Shown piece after piece: positions 45,101 through 53,723 of a stretch of DNA of 64,000 bases. The DNA is from CAVOAK01 sp965217615. Its GTDB lineage: Bacteria > Pseudomonadota > Alphaproteobacteria > UBA8366 > CAVOAK01. A program made the position numbers and the translations under genes. Under the pieces are notes generated by a model. It was given only the letters and a program-made list of their open reading frames with translations. It did not search any database and was not told the DNA's origin. The stretch lies in the NCBI GenBank assembly GCA_965217615.1, contig CBDCIT010000042.1, positions 1-64,000 of the forward strand, read 5' to 3'. Numbering within the stretch: the first letter of the stretch is position 1; each line of letters starts with the position of its first letter.

Positions 45101-45515
45101 AACATTGGACGGCCAATTCAACTACCTGCAGGGCCAACTGGAAATCAGCGACGCGCGCACCTATGGGTCCTCGATCGGGATAACCGTGGAGGGTTCATTT
45201 GATTTGGAAAAGGATACGGTCGACATCAAAGGTACGATCATTCCGGCATATACAATCAATCGCGTGCTTGGCGTTATCCCGGTGCTCGGCCGGCTGCTCA
45301 CTGGAGGCAAGGATGAAGGCGTATTCGCAGCGACATACAAGATAAAGGGAGCGATTGACGATCCAACGATTTCAGCGAACCCGTTGCTCGCGCTTGCCCC
45401 TGGCTTCCTGCGCTCGCTGCTGGGCCTCATCGGCCAGGGAAACGGTGATGGCGTTGTTCCAGCGATCCCAGAAGAGACCTACGAAGGAAACGACGGCGCA
45501 ACTTCCAGCGGCTAG
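42135..45515 (+). CDS. AsmA-like / DUF3971 (YhdP-type) large envelope protein
   Basis: 1126 residues, starting at GTG 42135 after CAGGA. A single N-terminal membrane anchor (about 8-31) is followed by a long periplasmic part made of repeated beta-strand units, with the AsmA-like C-terminal region (SDARTYGSSIGITVEGSFDL, DTVDIKGTIIPAYTINRVLG, FAATYKIKGAIDDPTISANP). Relatives such as YhdP and TamB form hydrophobic-grooved beta-taco bridges thought to carry phospholipids across the periplasm. With two MlaD proteins elsewhere in the window it adds to the lipid-traffic set. The C-terminus is Gly/Ser/Glu-rich. Convergent with tyrS. Confidence 0.87.
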   Translation: MVRRTSLFLFELFAGLLADLVILVGAGAWFLSSGPISLTFLSPLVERALDSADDAYTIRVEDTVLTWAGWQRAVDIRVNNVTIEGQDGSIEATMPELSLGLSLRALARGSVMPTSLDIFAPRVSVIRSHEGKVAFGLVADSDEDGTSLNLTIERLVAQLLGPPNIDQPLSQLRRISVLGADLTFDDQILGVSWRAPQANIALQRSAIGLGVDADLALEINGQRSRITGELSYEQIGKTVSLAFRFRDLNPALIAGGAPRLALLSAVDLPVSGSLGVQMRADGRVDSFAFDLDSSRGRLAGEVTLTSDGVGLIGTTRFQDFDAAAFATQISHLAPLERVKAPLSGRAEFEATTDGRIGRIQFDVNADAGELELPAFYPKPVSFVSMQLRGSMVDDMARLRIADATIDLGGPIASLQASATRLRDDVHVQLEGTLSGFPVREIEEFWPKDLAPLPRDWVTTNIVGGTVSKARLSMTARLVDGAIEQAEVQSIGGTLLIDGTSVNYLDPLPIFTDVDASASFTADRFNVDISSARLRDVRVERAAVNFTGLSTENVQAAIELRVRGPAATVASVLDHEPMALIGELNLDPQKIKGELDARVNFDFPLSTALTHEMVTVSADGSIFDATIEKTPYDLALTNGDLTLHVDNEGLDAVGGVRLNGVRATLDWRTNFDADADVRSRIALSGRLSDRERTLVGMIPIPFLSGPVQLGIDYTEHNDGSTVLVMDGDITPATVDIGFIEWRKTAQERGAFELFMVTLPDGTVDIESFKFESGDMKVAARIVPKADFSAVFRIEFDELRFAGNNLAGIVDALPDGGYRIVLDGQRLDVAPLLKKRRLPDVPYAPDAQGVPLVIQANLREMTDGPDRRLTNVTANARYDGRDWQAFIVDAEVGDGGRLELKYQPADSGYSLQITSDDAGQALKSLNWTDRAQNGALVVTGARPSLQEPMVGNFKVTDYKLTEAPVLARLLQVASLTGILSALGQRGGLDFVTLDGQFNYLQGQLEISDARTYGSSIGITVEGSFDLEKDTVDIKGTIIPAYTINRVLGVIPVLGRLLTGGKDEGVFAATYKIKGAIDDPTISANPLLALAPGFLRSLLGLIGQGNGDGVVPAIPEETYEGNDGATSSG

Positions 45516-45549
45516 TATTTTGGGCGTTCGTCGGTTGCCTGCGGTCGGG

Positions 45550-46806
45550 TCATACCGGTCGAATCAGAGCGTGGCGCTTGCGGCCAGCAGAGAGTTTGAT
45601 CACGCCGTTCCGGGAAAGGGCGTCTGACGTGATACTCAGGCGCTCGTCCGTCATAACCTGATCATTGAGCCGACCGCCGCCCGCGCGAATGAGTTTTCGC
45701 GCCTCGCCCTTGCTTTGCGCCAAGCCAGCACGGTGCAATAGTTCGAACGCAGCGATACCCGCGGCAAGCTCGGATCGCGGGACCTCGATTGTCGGCAACT
45801 CGACGCCAATACCGCCATGCTCAAATGTTTCCTCAGCAGTTTCAGCCGCTGCCTTTGCCGCTTCACGACCGTGACAAAGAGCCGTAACCTCGCTCGCCAG
45901 AATCTTCTTCGCCTCGTTAAGTTCGGCGCCGTCCAATGCTTCGAGGCGGGATATCTCATGCAACGGCAGCTCGGTATAGAGCCGCAGAAATCGTCCGACA
46001 TCGGCATCCTCGGTATTGCGCCAATACTGCCAGTAATCGTAGGTGGACAGCCGCTGCTCATTGAGCCAGACAGCGCCTTCCGCTGTTTTGCCCATTTTCG
46101 CGCCGGAAGCGGTTTCGAGAAGCGGCGTGGTCAATCCGAACAATCCGGCACTGTCGACCCGGCGGCCAAGCTCGACACCGTTCACGATGTTGCCCCATTG
46201 GTCAGATCCGCCCATTTGTACGCGGCAATCATGCCTGCGCGCGAGTTCGAGAAAGTCATACGCCTGCAAGATCATGTAGTTGAATTCAAGAAAACTGAGC
46301 GACTGTTGACGATCGAGCCGCAGTTTCACTGAGTCGAACGACAACATCCGGTTGATCGAGAAATGCTGTCCATAGTCGCGTAGAAACTCGATGTAGTTGA
46401 GCTCATCCAGCCAGTCCGCGTTGTTGACCATGATCGCGTCGGTCGGGCCGTCGCCGAAGGTAAGGTACTTTTGGAACACGCCCTTAATTCCAGCAATATT
46501 GCGCTCGATGTCATGAACGTCTAAGAGCCGCCGTGTCTCGTCGCGGAGTGATGGGTCGCCGATCTTTGTCGTACCACCGCCCATCAAGACAATCGGCCTG
46601 TGCCCCGTACGTTGCAACCAGCGCAGCAACATTATGGGGATCAGACTACCGACGTGGAGGGAGTCGGCGGTCGCATCAAATCCAATATAAGCCGTGATTG
46701 GGGCATGCTCAGCAGCAAGTGAGTCAAGCGCCTCTGCGTCGGTACACTGGTGCACGAAGCCGCGATCGACTATGGCTCTAAGAAATTCGGAACGATGACG
46801 TGTCAT
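45550..46806 (-). CDS. tyrS: Tyrosyl-tRNA synthetase
   Basis: 418 residues. Class I synthetase fold: TAYIGFDATADSLHVGSLIP (HIGH-type signature HVGS), GGGTTKIGDPSL, QAYDFLELARRHDCRVQMGGSDQWGN, and the KMSKS-type loop as KMGKT (about residue 237), a normal variant for the short TyrRS. A C-terminal S4 domain (GEARKLIRAGGGRLNDQVM) binds the tRNA. Divergent from anmK across 141 bp. Confidence 0.96.
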   Translation of the reverse strand: MTRHRSEFLRAIVDRGFVHQCTDAEALDSLAAEHAPITAYIGFDATADSLHVGSLIPIMLLRWLQRTGHRPIVLMGGGTTKIGDPSLRDETRRLLDVHDIERNIAGIKGVFQKYLTFGDGPTDAIMVNNADWLDELNYIEFLRDYGQHFSINRMLSFDSVKLRLDRQQSLSFLEFNYMILQAYDFLELARRHDCRVQMGGSDQWGNIVNGVELGRRVDSAGLFGLTTPLLETASGAKMGKTAEGAVWLNEQRLSTYDYWQYWRNTEDADVGRFLRLYTELPLHEISRLEALDGAELNEAKKILASEVTALCHGREAAKAAAETAEETFEHGGIGVELPTIEVPRSELAAGIAAFELLHRAGLAQSKGEARKLIRAGGGRLNDQVMTDERLSITSDALSRNGVIKLSAGRKRHALIRPV

Positions 46807-46947
46807 GATGGATCAGACAATGATACACCCGCAATTCGACAATGGCCGGCGCGTGTCTTAAGGGCGGTCAGTAAATCATGAAACTCCGCAAAGCGACAAC
46901 GACGCGGGAGTTGCGCGAGGCGCATAAGCCTAGGAATCGGGCCAATC

Positions 46948-48060
46948 ATGACGGCGACCGATAGTTCGATGGATGACCGCGATCCTGTTCTTTCGCTCGG
47001 GCTCATGAGCGGAACGTCGCTCGACGGCGTCGACGCTGCGCTGCTAAAGACCGATGGCGTGCAGCAGATTGAAACCCAAGGCTCGCTAACGCTGCCCTAT
47101 CACGCAACGCTTCGCGAGCAGCTCCGCTCTGCCCTAGGGTCGAGCGAGTACACCGATACGGTTAGATCGGTCGAGCATGCGCTCACACTGGCCCATGCAG
47201 AGGCTGTGCGGACGCTTCTCGCTCAGGAGTCTCGCTCGCCCTCGGAAGTTCACGTTATCGGGCTGCATGGTCATACGCTGCTCCATCGGCCCGAAGTCAA
47301 CCGCACTTGGCAAATCGGCGACGGCGCGCTGCTTGCCTCGAAAACTGGGATCGACGTCGTCGCGGACTTCCGCAGTGCGGACGTGGCGGCAGGCGGTGAG
47401 GGCGCGCCTCTTGCGCCGGTATTTCATGCGGCTATGTCCGGCAACTTTGAGCGTCCCGTCGCAATCCTCAACGTTGGCGGGGTGGCGAACGTAACCTGGA
47501 TCGGAACCGACGATGACCTCGTGTCCTTCGATACGGGGCCTGGAAACGCCCTAATTGACGATTGGATGCTGGCGCGGGGAGACAAATCCTATGATGCGGA
47601 AGGCCGGCTAGCGCTCACCGGCAGTGCTGATGAAGAAATGCTGCGCCGACTGCTGTCGCATCCCTACTTTGACCGTTCGCCACCGAAGTCGTTGGACCGA
47701 AATGCCTTTGACTCGACCCTAGTCCGTCAATTGTCGACTGCGGATGGCGCAGCGACGCTCACGGTGTTCACCGCGGCGGCTGTAGCGAGTGGCTCAAAAT
47801 ATTTTCCGGCAGCGCCTCTGCGCTGGCTCGTTACCGGCGGTGGACGCCACAATCCTGCACTTATGAGTGCGCTGAGCGCCCGGCTCGGTGCGCCGGTGGC
47901 GCCGGTTGAGAGTGTCAGATGGAATGGAGATGCACTTGAGGCACAGGCGTTCGCCTATCTCGCCGTGCGCTCCTTACGCCAATTGCCACTGACATATTCC
48001 AACACGACAGGTGTGCCGGTCCCGACCCGCGGCGGTCGATTGTTCGCGGCTGAGGTCTAA
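46948..48060 (+). CDS. anmK: Anhydro-N-acetylmuramic acid kinase
   Basis: 370 residues. Phosphorylates and opens 1,6-anhydro-MurNAc during cell-wall recycling. ASKHA-fold motifs: LGLMSGTSLDGVDAALLKTD, VIGLHGHTLLHRP, FRSADVAAGGEGAPL, ILNVGGVANVTWIG and FDTGPGNALIDDWM. Full length. A dataset-wide cell-wall link exists with the amidase and PBP1A genes, though they are not adjacent. Confidence 0.95.
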   Translation: MTATDSSMDDRDPVLSLGLMSGTSLDGVDAALLKTDGVQQIETQGSLTLPYHATLREQLRSALGSSEYTDTVRSVEHALTLAHAEAVRTLLAQESRSPSEVHVIGLHGHTLLHRPEVNRTWQIGDGALLASKTGIDVVADFRSADVAAGGEGAPLAPVFHAAMSGNFERPVAILNVGGVANVTWIGTDDDLVSFDTGPGNALIDDWMLARGDKSYDAEGRLALTGSADEEMLRRLLSHPYFDRSPPKSLDRNAFDSTLVRQLSTADGAATLTVFTAAAVASGSKYFPAAPLRWLVTGGGRHNPALMSALSARLGAPVAPVESVRWNGDALEAQAFAYLAVRSLRQLPLTYSNTTGVPVPTRGGRLFAAEV

Positions 48061-48063
48061 GCG

Positions 48064-48729
48064 TTAATTTGCCGCGGCCTCCTCATCTGCAGTTAAGAGC
48101 GCCGTATCGAGATAATCATCGATCTCTTTTTCCACATCGTCGATTTGACCGTGAAAAAAGTGGTTCGCGCCTGACATTGTGCGGTGATCTATCGTAATGC
48201 CGCGTTGCGTGCGCAGCTTCTCGATCAGTTTCTCAACGGCATCGGTTGGAACAATTTCATCCCGATCACCATGAAGGATGAGGCCGGACGACGGGCAGGG
48301 CGCCAAAAAGCTGAAATCGTACATGTTCGCGGGGGGGGCCACAGAAATGAACCCGGTTATCTCGGGTCGTCGCATCAAGAGTTGCATGCCGATCCAGGCG
48401 CCGAACGAGAAACCGCCAATCCAACACTGTCCGGCGTCTGCATTGTAGCCCTGTAGCCAATCGAGCGCCGCCGCCGCATCGGAGAGCTCGCCCTCGCCAC
48501 GCGAGAATGTTCCCTGCGACCGACCGACGCCACGGAAGTTAAACCGCAGGCACGAGAACCCGCGACGCGCATATGCATGAAAAAGCGTGTAAACGACTTT
48601 GTTGTTCATCGTCCCGCCATAGAGTGGGTGTGGATGCAAGAATAGCGCGATTGGCGGGTTTTTCGTTTTGCTGTGCTGATAGCGTCCTTCGATGCGGCCC
48701 TCTGGGCCATTGATTATGACTTCAGGCAT
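48064..48729 (-). CDS. Alpha/beta hydrolase (dienelactone-hydrolase-like)
   Basis: 221 residues. Compact alpha/beta hydrolase: ALFLHPHPLYGGTMNNKVVY, FSCLRFNFRGVGRSQG, nucleophile elbow GGFSFGAWIG, LILHGDRDEIVP (Asp) and GANHFFHG (His). This HPHPLYGGTM family is widespread in alphaproteobacteria and often sits near Fe-S/cysteine genes, as here. Cytoplasmic; substrate unknown. Convergent with anmK, with 3 bp between stops. Confidence 0.88.
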   Translation of the reverse strand: MPEVIINGPEGRIEGRYQHSKTKNPPIALFLHPHPLYGGTMNNKVVYTLFHAYARRGFSCLRFNFRGVGRSQGTFSRGEGELSDAAAALDWLQGYNADAGQCWIGGFSFGAWIGMQLLMRRPEITGFISVAPPANMYDFSFLAPCPSSGLILHGDRDEIVPTDAVEKLIEKLRTQRGITIDHRTMSGANHFFHGQIDDVEKEIDDYLDTALLTADEEAAAN

Positions 48730-48841
48730 TCGTTCTCCAGTTAGTGGCCGCAGCGGTCGGAACGAGGGGGAATTCCGACGTGCAGGGTCGGATTATTGAA
48801 CCCCCACTCTTTGCGCAGCGCCTTAGCATATGTTTCAATAC

Positions 48842-48870
48842 TTGCCCAGGACGATTGGTCACCATATATC
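48842..48870 (+). promoter_or_regulatory. Predicted sigma70-type promoter for cysE
   Basis: TTGCCC, a 17-bp spacer and TATATC (48865-48870), 110 bp before the cysE start in the 251-bp divergent gap, which otherwise holds no gene I can see. Confidence 0.4.
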
Positions 48871-48980
48871 CTAATAATGCAGGTCGACACGCCGCCGTCT
48901 CGCACGCAGTTATGTTGTTCGGCTAAAGGCCATGCAGAATGTTGTGGTTTGTTGCTGATAATCAATAGTCGAGTGAGCTC

Positions 48981-49736
48981 ATGTTTAAGAAACTGATCGA
49001 AGACATTGATGGGATGATGGCCCGTGATCCTGCCGCCCGCACGCGGCTCGAGGTGCTGGTCTGTTATCCGGGTTTGCATGCCATCTTGCTGCACCGGCCG
49101 GCGCGTTGGTTGTGGAACCACAACTGGCGGATTCTAGCTCGTTTCATTTCGCAGCTCGGACGCTTTCTCACAGGTATCGAAATTCACCCCGGCGCGTCGA
49201 TCGGCAAGCGGTTGTTTATCGATCACGCCATGGGCGTCGTGATTGGCGAAACCGCTGAGATAGGCAACGACGTGACACTCTACCACGACGTGACGCTCGG
49301 TGGCGTCGCGCCATCCGTCGACTCCGATAGCCAGAGACAGCAGAAACGCCATCCGACACTCAAAGACGACGTTATCGTCGGCTCGGGCGCTCAGATTCTC
49401 GGACCGATCACTGTTGGCGTTGGCGCGCGGGTAGGTGCCAATGCCGTTGTGACGAAGGACGTACCCGACTGCGTAACGGTCGTTGGCGTTCCAGCAAAGA
49501 TCGTCGGATCGAGGGCGAAGACCAAGGCGCACGATTTCTCCCCCTACGGTACGCCGATGGGTGATGTGCCGGATCCTGTCGCGCGTGCAATCGAGGGGCT
49601 CATCGACCAGGTATCGGGCTTGAAGGTGCGGGTCGAGGAGATGGAGAGCCAGATCAACGACTATGAAAGCGAGCGCTCGACAGTCGAACTGGGGGCGTCA
49701 GACGAGGACAGTTCAGCCGCCGGGGCCAAGACGTGA
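48981..49736 (+). CDS. cysE: Serine O-acetyltransferase
   Basis: 251 residues. Acetylates serine for cysteine synthesis. Short (EpsC-like) form with the catalytic GIEIHPGASIGKRLFIDHAMGVVIGETAEIG and left-handed beta-helix hexapeptides (DVTLYHDVTLGGV, KDDVIVGSGAQILGPITVG, GANAVVTKDVP). An acidic, coiled-coil-like tail of about 60 residues (VSGLKVRVEEMESQINDYES) extends past the usual end. It stands directly before iscR and two cysteine desulfurases, linking cysteine supply to sulfur mobilisation. Confidence 0.94.
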   Translation: MFKKLIEDIDGMMARDPAARTRLEVLVCYPGLHAILLHRPARWLWNHNWRILARFISQLGRFLTGIEIHPGASIGKRLFIDHAMGVVIGETAEIGNDVTLYHDVTLGGVAPSVDSDSQRQQKRHPTLKDDVIVGSGAQILGPITVGVGARVGANAVVTKDVPDCVTVVGVPAKIVGSRAKTKAHDFSPYGTPMGDVPDPVARAIEGLIDQVSGLKVRVEEMESQINDYESERSTVELGASDEDSSAAGAKT

Positions 49737-49808
49737 CGGCGAGGTGCGCTAGGGCCTCCAATACATCGCCAGGCCCGTCGCTGTGGCCTCTCTGCCGAGC
49801 TAAGTAGA

Positions 49809-50279
49809 ATGCGTCTGGGCACGAAAGGCCGCTACTCTGTGATGGCGATGGTCGATCTCCAGCAGCATGGTGCCGACACACCAATTAGCCTTGCCGACAT
49901 CTCGAAGCGGCAGGAGATTTCGCTTCCATATCTCGAACAGTTATTCGCGAAGTTGCGGCGGTCCGGGCTCGTCAAAAGCGTGCGCGGGCCAGGCGGCGGC
50001 TATGAATTGGCGCATGGTGCCGTGCAAATTCGGATCTCCGACATTATCTGCGCGGTCGACGAACCGACGCACGCAACCCGTTGCGAGCCCGGCTCCGCGA
50101 CCGGGTGCAGCGGCAATAAGAGCCGCTGCGTGACCCACGATTTGTGGGAGGATCTGAGTAACCACATCCATCTATTCCTGAGTTCGGTGACGCTTGAAGA
50201 TGTCTGCAACAAACGTCTTCTAGGCGCCGGGGGAGCGCGGTTTCAGGAAATCTACGATCCGGTCGCCAAAGACCGCTGA
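49809..50279 (+). CDS. iscR: Rrf2-family Fe-S cluster regulator IscR
   Basis: 156 residues. Winged helix-turn-helix (LADISKRQEISLPYLEQLFA, LRRSGLVKSVRGPGGGYEL) followed by three Cys at about 92, 100 and 107 (CEPGSATGC, then SGNKSRC), spaced as in alphaproteobacterial IscR rather than the C-x5-C-x5-C of E. coli, with the following THDLW. Probably binds a [2Fe-2S] cluster and represses the downstream desulfurase-ferredoxin genes. Operator sites not identified. Confidence 0.93.
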   Translation: MRLGTKGRYSVMAMVDLQQHGADTPISLADISKRQEISLPYLEQLFAKLRRSGLVKSVRGPGGGYELAHGAVQIRISDIICAVDEPTHATRCEPGSATGCSGNKSRCVTHDLWEDLSNHIHLFLSSVTLEDVCNKRLLGAGGARFQEIYDPVAKDR

Positions 50280-50310
50280 TCTAGGTCCATATCACCGGTT
50301 GTTCTGCAAC

Positions 50311-51426
50311 ATGCCCTCAGAAATCTATCTCGACTACAACGCCACCGCGCCAATGCCGAATGTTGTGCAGACGGCGATGGCTGCGGCGTTGGAGACGTGT
50401 GGCAATCCATCGTCGGTTCACCGATTTGGCCGCGCCCAGCGCGCCAGGATTGAAGATGCCCGCCGCCAAGTGGCATTGCTGGTGGGAGCCGATGCACGCC
50501 ACGTCGTTTTTACCAGCGGTGGCACTGAGGCGAATAATCTGGCGCTGAACGGCATCTTCGCTACGTCGGTCATCGTCTCTGCCATTGAACACGATTCGAT
50601 CCTACACGGCGTCGATGACGCATTGATCGCACCCGTCGGACGATCGGGCGTTATAGATTTGGAAAAGCTGGAGGCCTTGGTTCGAGAGGCAAAGCCTCCG
50701 GTACTCGTCTCGCTGATGCTGGCAAATAATGAGACCGGAATCGTTCAGCCCGTCGCTGAGGCGGCAGCGATCACCCATGCGCATGGCGGAATTCTTCATT
50801 GTGACGCGGTACAGGCGGCGGGGCGTCTGGCCATCGATATGGCGTCGCTCGGCGCGGATATGATGACGCTCAGCGCGCATAAGATCGGCGGACCGCTGGG
50901 TATCGGCGCACTGGTTATCGACGAGCAAGTTAATCTACGGGCTCAAGTGCGCGGAGGCGGGCAAGAACGTGGATATCGAGCCGGAACCGAAAATGTGGCC
51001 GGTATTGTCGGATTTGGCGCGGCCGCTGATCACGGCCGTGCGTGCCACAGTGATTGGCAAGGTGTTTCGTGTTTGCGCGAACGGCTTGAGGCTCGCATCA
51101 GCGATGAATTCGGAGATGACATACAGATAATCGGTCGCGACGTGGTGCGAATACCAAATACGTGCTGCGTTGCGCGTGTCGGTATTGCGTCCGAATTGCA
51201 GGTCATTGCACTCGATCTAGCGGGCATTGCGGTTAGCGCAGGTTCCGCCTGCTCTTCGGGTAAAGTGCAGTCGAGCCATGTCCTTGCCGCGATGGGCATC
51301 GCGGAGCCTACTGCCCGGACGGCCATCCGCGTATCGCTCGGTCCAACAACGAGCGATGCCGACATCGATCATTTCTTCGTGGCGTATAGGTCGTTGAAGA
51401 AGCCTGGTGTAGCCCATGCAGCATAA
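50311..51426 (+). CDS. Cysteine desulfurase family protein, first of two (NifS-like)
   Basis: 371 residues from ATG 50311. PLP fold type I: EIYLDYNATAPMP, TSGGTEANNLALNG, PLP-Lys in LSAHKIGGPLG (about 191), and the active-site Cys in SAGSACSSGKVQSS (about 313). Takes sulfur from cysteine as an enzyme persulfide. It diverges clearly from the second desulfurase (LDYQATTPVDP type). The 3' end overlaps the next start by 11 bases, so translation is coupled. The GSACSSGK loop is NifS/IscS class II-independent, that is class I. Role distinct from IscS not known. Confidence 0.92.
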   Translation: MPSEIYLDYNATAPMPNVVQTAMAAALETCGNPSSVHRFGRAQRARIEDARRQVALLVGADARHVVFTSGGTEANNLALNGIFATSVIVSAIEHDSILHGVDDALIAPVGRSGVIDLEKLEALVREAKPPVLVSLMLANNETGIVQPVAEAAAITHAHGGILHCDAVQAAGRLAIDMASLGADMMTLSAHKIGGPLGIGALVIDEQVNLRAQVRGGGQERGYRAGTENVAGIVGFGAAADHGRACHSDWQGVSCLRERLEARISDEFGDDIQIIGRDVVRIPNTCCVARVGIASELQVIALDLAGIAVSAGSACSSGKVQSSHVLAAMGIAEPTARTAIRVSLGPTTSDADIDHFFVAYRSLKKPGVAHAA

Positions 51427-52678
51427 GGTCGATGCAAGCGCCGCGCCCGGCGTTGACGCTGCCACCGATGCGAATCGGGAGCGCATGAAGGCTGCAGCCG
51501 GAAATGGCGACGCGCCAGCGGCAATCTATCTGGATTATCAAGCAACGACGCCCGTCGATCCAAGAGTGCTCGACGCGATGCTGCCATGGTTCAACGCACG
51601 CTTTGGCAATCCGCATTCCCAACATCAACATGGGTGGCAGGCAGACGAAGCAGTAGAAGAAGCGCGCAATCAGGTCGCCGCGATTATTAGCGCACGAAGC
51701 CGGGACATCGTCTTTACGTCCGGCGCCACGGAATCGAATAATTTGGCGATTAAGGGTGCGGCAAAGGCATACCGAGATCAACGAAACCATATTGTGACGT
51801 GTGTCACGGAGCATAAATGTGTGCTGGAAAGCTGCCTTCAGCTCGAACGTGACGGCTTCGAAGTCACGCGCTTGTCGGTCGACGGGAGCGGACTCATCGA
51901 CCTTGAACAACTGCGTGAGGCGGTTACCGAGAATACAGGTCTCGTCTCTCTCATGGCGGTAAACAACGAGATCGGCGTCATTCACCCGCTGCGCGAGATT
52001 GGCGACATCTGCCGCGCGGCCGGCGCCCTCTTTCACACCGACGCCGCGCAAGCCGTCGGCAAAATACCGCTCGATGTTGAGGCGGCAAACATCGATCTGA
52101 TGAGTATCTCCGGTCACAAGATCTATGGTCCCAAGGGAATTGGGGCGCTTTACGTGCAGCGCAAATCAAGGTTTCAGCTTCAAGCGGAGATGAGCGGTGG
52201 CGGCCAGGAGCGCGGTCTTAGGTCCGGCACTGTGCCGACGCCGTTGTGCGTTGGCATCGGTATGGCCTGTCAGATTGCCGAGCGGGAGATGGAAGCGGAA
52301 AACCGGCGCCTTACCGTGTTGCGGGACCGTTTGTATCAGCGACTGACGTCAGAACTCGACAACATTTCGCTGAATGGCCATGCTGAACTGCGCATTCCCG
52401 GCAACCTCAACGTTTCGATTGCGCATATCGATGGCGCGGCGCTGATGATGGGCATTCCGGACATTTCTGTATCGACGGGCTCTGCGTGCACCTCGGGTGC
52501 ATTTGGACCGTCCTACGTGTTGCAAGCTTTAGGTTTGGATGCCGAGGATTCCGATACCGCGCTCAGGATTGGCCTTGGCAGATTTACCACCGAGGATGAG
52601 GTCGACTACGCGGCCGAGCGCATCGTCGTCGTCGTGAAAGAGCAGCGCGGTCAACGGACCCTGCCTGCGCATGTATGA
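51416..52678 (+). CDS. iscS: Cysteine desulfurase IscS
   Basis: 420 residues. IYLDYQATTPVDPRVLDAML, FTSGATESNNLAIKG, SISGHKIYGPKGIGA (PLP-Lys about 235) and STGSACTSGAFGPSYVL (active Cys about 359) identify a class I (IscS/NifS) enzyme. It carries a roughly 35-residue N-terminal extension before the conserved start; an internal ATG at 51485 would remove most of it. Directly precedes ferredoxin. iscU, iscA, hscB and hscA are not present here. Confidence 0.94.
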   Translation: MQHKVDASAAPGVDAATDANRERMKAAAGNGDAPAAIYLDYQATTPVDPRVLDAMLPWFNARFGNPHSQHQHGWQADEAVEEARNQVAAIISARSRDIVFTSGATESNNLAIKGAAKAYRDQRNHIVTCVTEHKCVLESCLQLERDGFEVTRLSVDGSGLIDLEQLREAVTENTGLVSLMAVNNEIGVIHPLREIGDICRAAGALFHTDAAQAVGKIPLDVEAANIDLMSISGHKIYGPKGIGALYVQRKSRFQLQAEMSGGGQERGLRSGTVPTPLCVGIGMACQIAEREMEAENRRLTVLRDRLYQRLTSELDNISLNGHAELRIPGNLNVSIAHIDGAALMMGIPDISVSTGSACTSGAFGPSYVLQALGLDAEDSDTALRIGLGRFTTEDEVDYAAERIVVVVKEQRGQRTLPAHV

Positions 52679-52721
52679 GCACAGGTCGCCCATAGAATAG
52701 CGCCTTGCAAAGGGACCGGTC

Positions 52722-53051
52722 ATGCCGCGGCTTGTATTCATCGAAAGGAACGGAGAGCGAAAGGAAGTGGACGCACCGCTGGGTGTCTCCATCATGGAGG
52801 CGGCGCATATGTTCGATGTCGACATCGAGGGCGCCTGCGAGGGTGTGATGGCCTGCTCCACGTGTCACGTTATCGTCGATAGGGATTGGTATACTAGGCT
52901 CGCGCCGGTGAGCGAGGACGAGGACTATATGCTCGACCTAGCTGTCGGGCTTACGGAGACGTCGCGGCTCGGTTGCCAAATCGTAATGACGGAGGCGCTG
53001 GACGGTCTGACGGTCAGGCTGCCGACAGAGACGCACAACATGATGCTTTGA
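52722..53051 (+). CDS. fdx: [2Fe-2S] ferredoxin, adrenodoxin/Isc type
   Basis: 109 residues. Cluster ligands in GACEGVMACSTCHVIVD (Cys about 39, 45, 48) and LGCQIVMT (about 87), the C-x5-C-x2-C...C pattern of Isc/adrenodoxin ferredoxins. Supplies electrons for Fe-S assembly. AAAGGGACC precedes the ATG. 43 bp after iscS. Confidence 0.95.
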   Translation: MPRLVFIERNGERKEVDAPLGVSIMEAAHMFDVDIEGACEGVMACSTCHVIVDRDWYTRLAPVSEDEDYMLDLAVGLTETSRLGCQIVMTEALDGLTVRLPTETHNMML

Positions 53052-53111
53052 CACGGCGGCCAACGATCTCGAAACTCCGCGTCGAATTCAACGAATTCCC
53101 CGGGGAAGGCC

Positions 53112-53642
53112 ATGCTAAGTCCGGTGCGAAGAATTGTAACGGGACATGACTGCAATGGCCGCTCCGTTGTCGTCAGCGATGACGTCTCGCCGCATACCAA
53201 GGCCGAGCGCTTGACCGACCTTTGGCGGACGTTCGCGGCGCCTGCAAGCAACACTGGCGGCGCAGACCAGCCTGCCGCCGCGGTCGAACTCAAGCCGCCA
53301 TCAAATGGTACGGTGTTTCGCTATTTTCAGATCAAGCCCGAGGCGGACAATCAGGCGCAGAGCGCGGGCGAACGGCAGCGGGATGCGGCCCAGTTGTTCG
53401 AAGCAACGGGTGCGGGCGACGAACGCGATCCCGAGGCCCGGCATCCAAACATGCACAAGACCGACACGGTGGACTACATCATCTTGTTGTCCGGTGAGGT
53501 AACGATGCTGTTCGACGATGGCGAAGTTGCGATGAAACCATTGGATGTCGTGGTCCAGCGGGGAACAAATCACGCATGGGTCAATTATGGGACGGAACCC
53601 GCTGTGTTGGCGGCTATCCTTGTCGACGCCGAGCCGCTATAG
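53112..53642 (+). CDS. Cupin domain-containing protein
   Basis: 176 residues. N-terminal half is variable; the C-terminal half is a small cupin barrel: NMHKTDTVDYIILLSGEVTM (metal motif 1 with H-T-D-Y rather than HxH) and PLDVVVQRGTNHAWVNYG. Function unknown. GGGGAAGGCC precedes the ATG at 53112. Sits between the ferredoxin and the TenA-like gene on the same strand. Confidence 0.87.
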   Translation: MLSPVRRIVTGHDCNGRSVVVSDDVSPHTKAERLTDLWRTFAAPASNTGGADQPAAAVELKPPSNGTVFRYFQIKPEADNQAQSAGERQRDAAQLFEATGAGDERDPEARHPNMHKTDTVDYIILLSGEVTMLFDDGEVAMKPLDVVVQRGTNHAWVNYGTEPAVLAAILVDAEPL

Positions 53643-53723
53643 GATCGAGGGTAATCCAGGACGTATGGCAGGCGCGGTACAGGCACGGAGTTAGGAAGTA
53701 GCGAAGCATGGAGGTCCGGTCGA

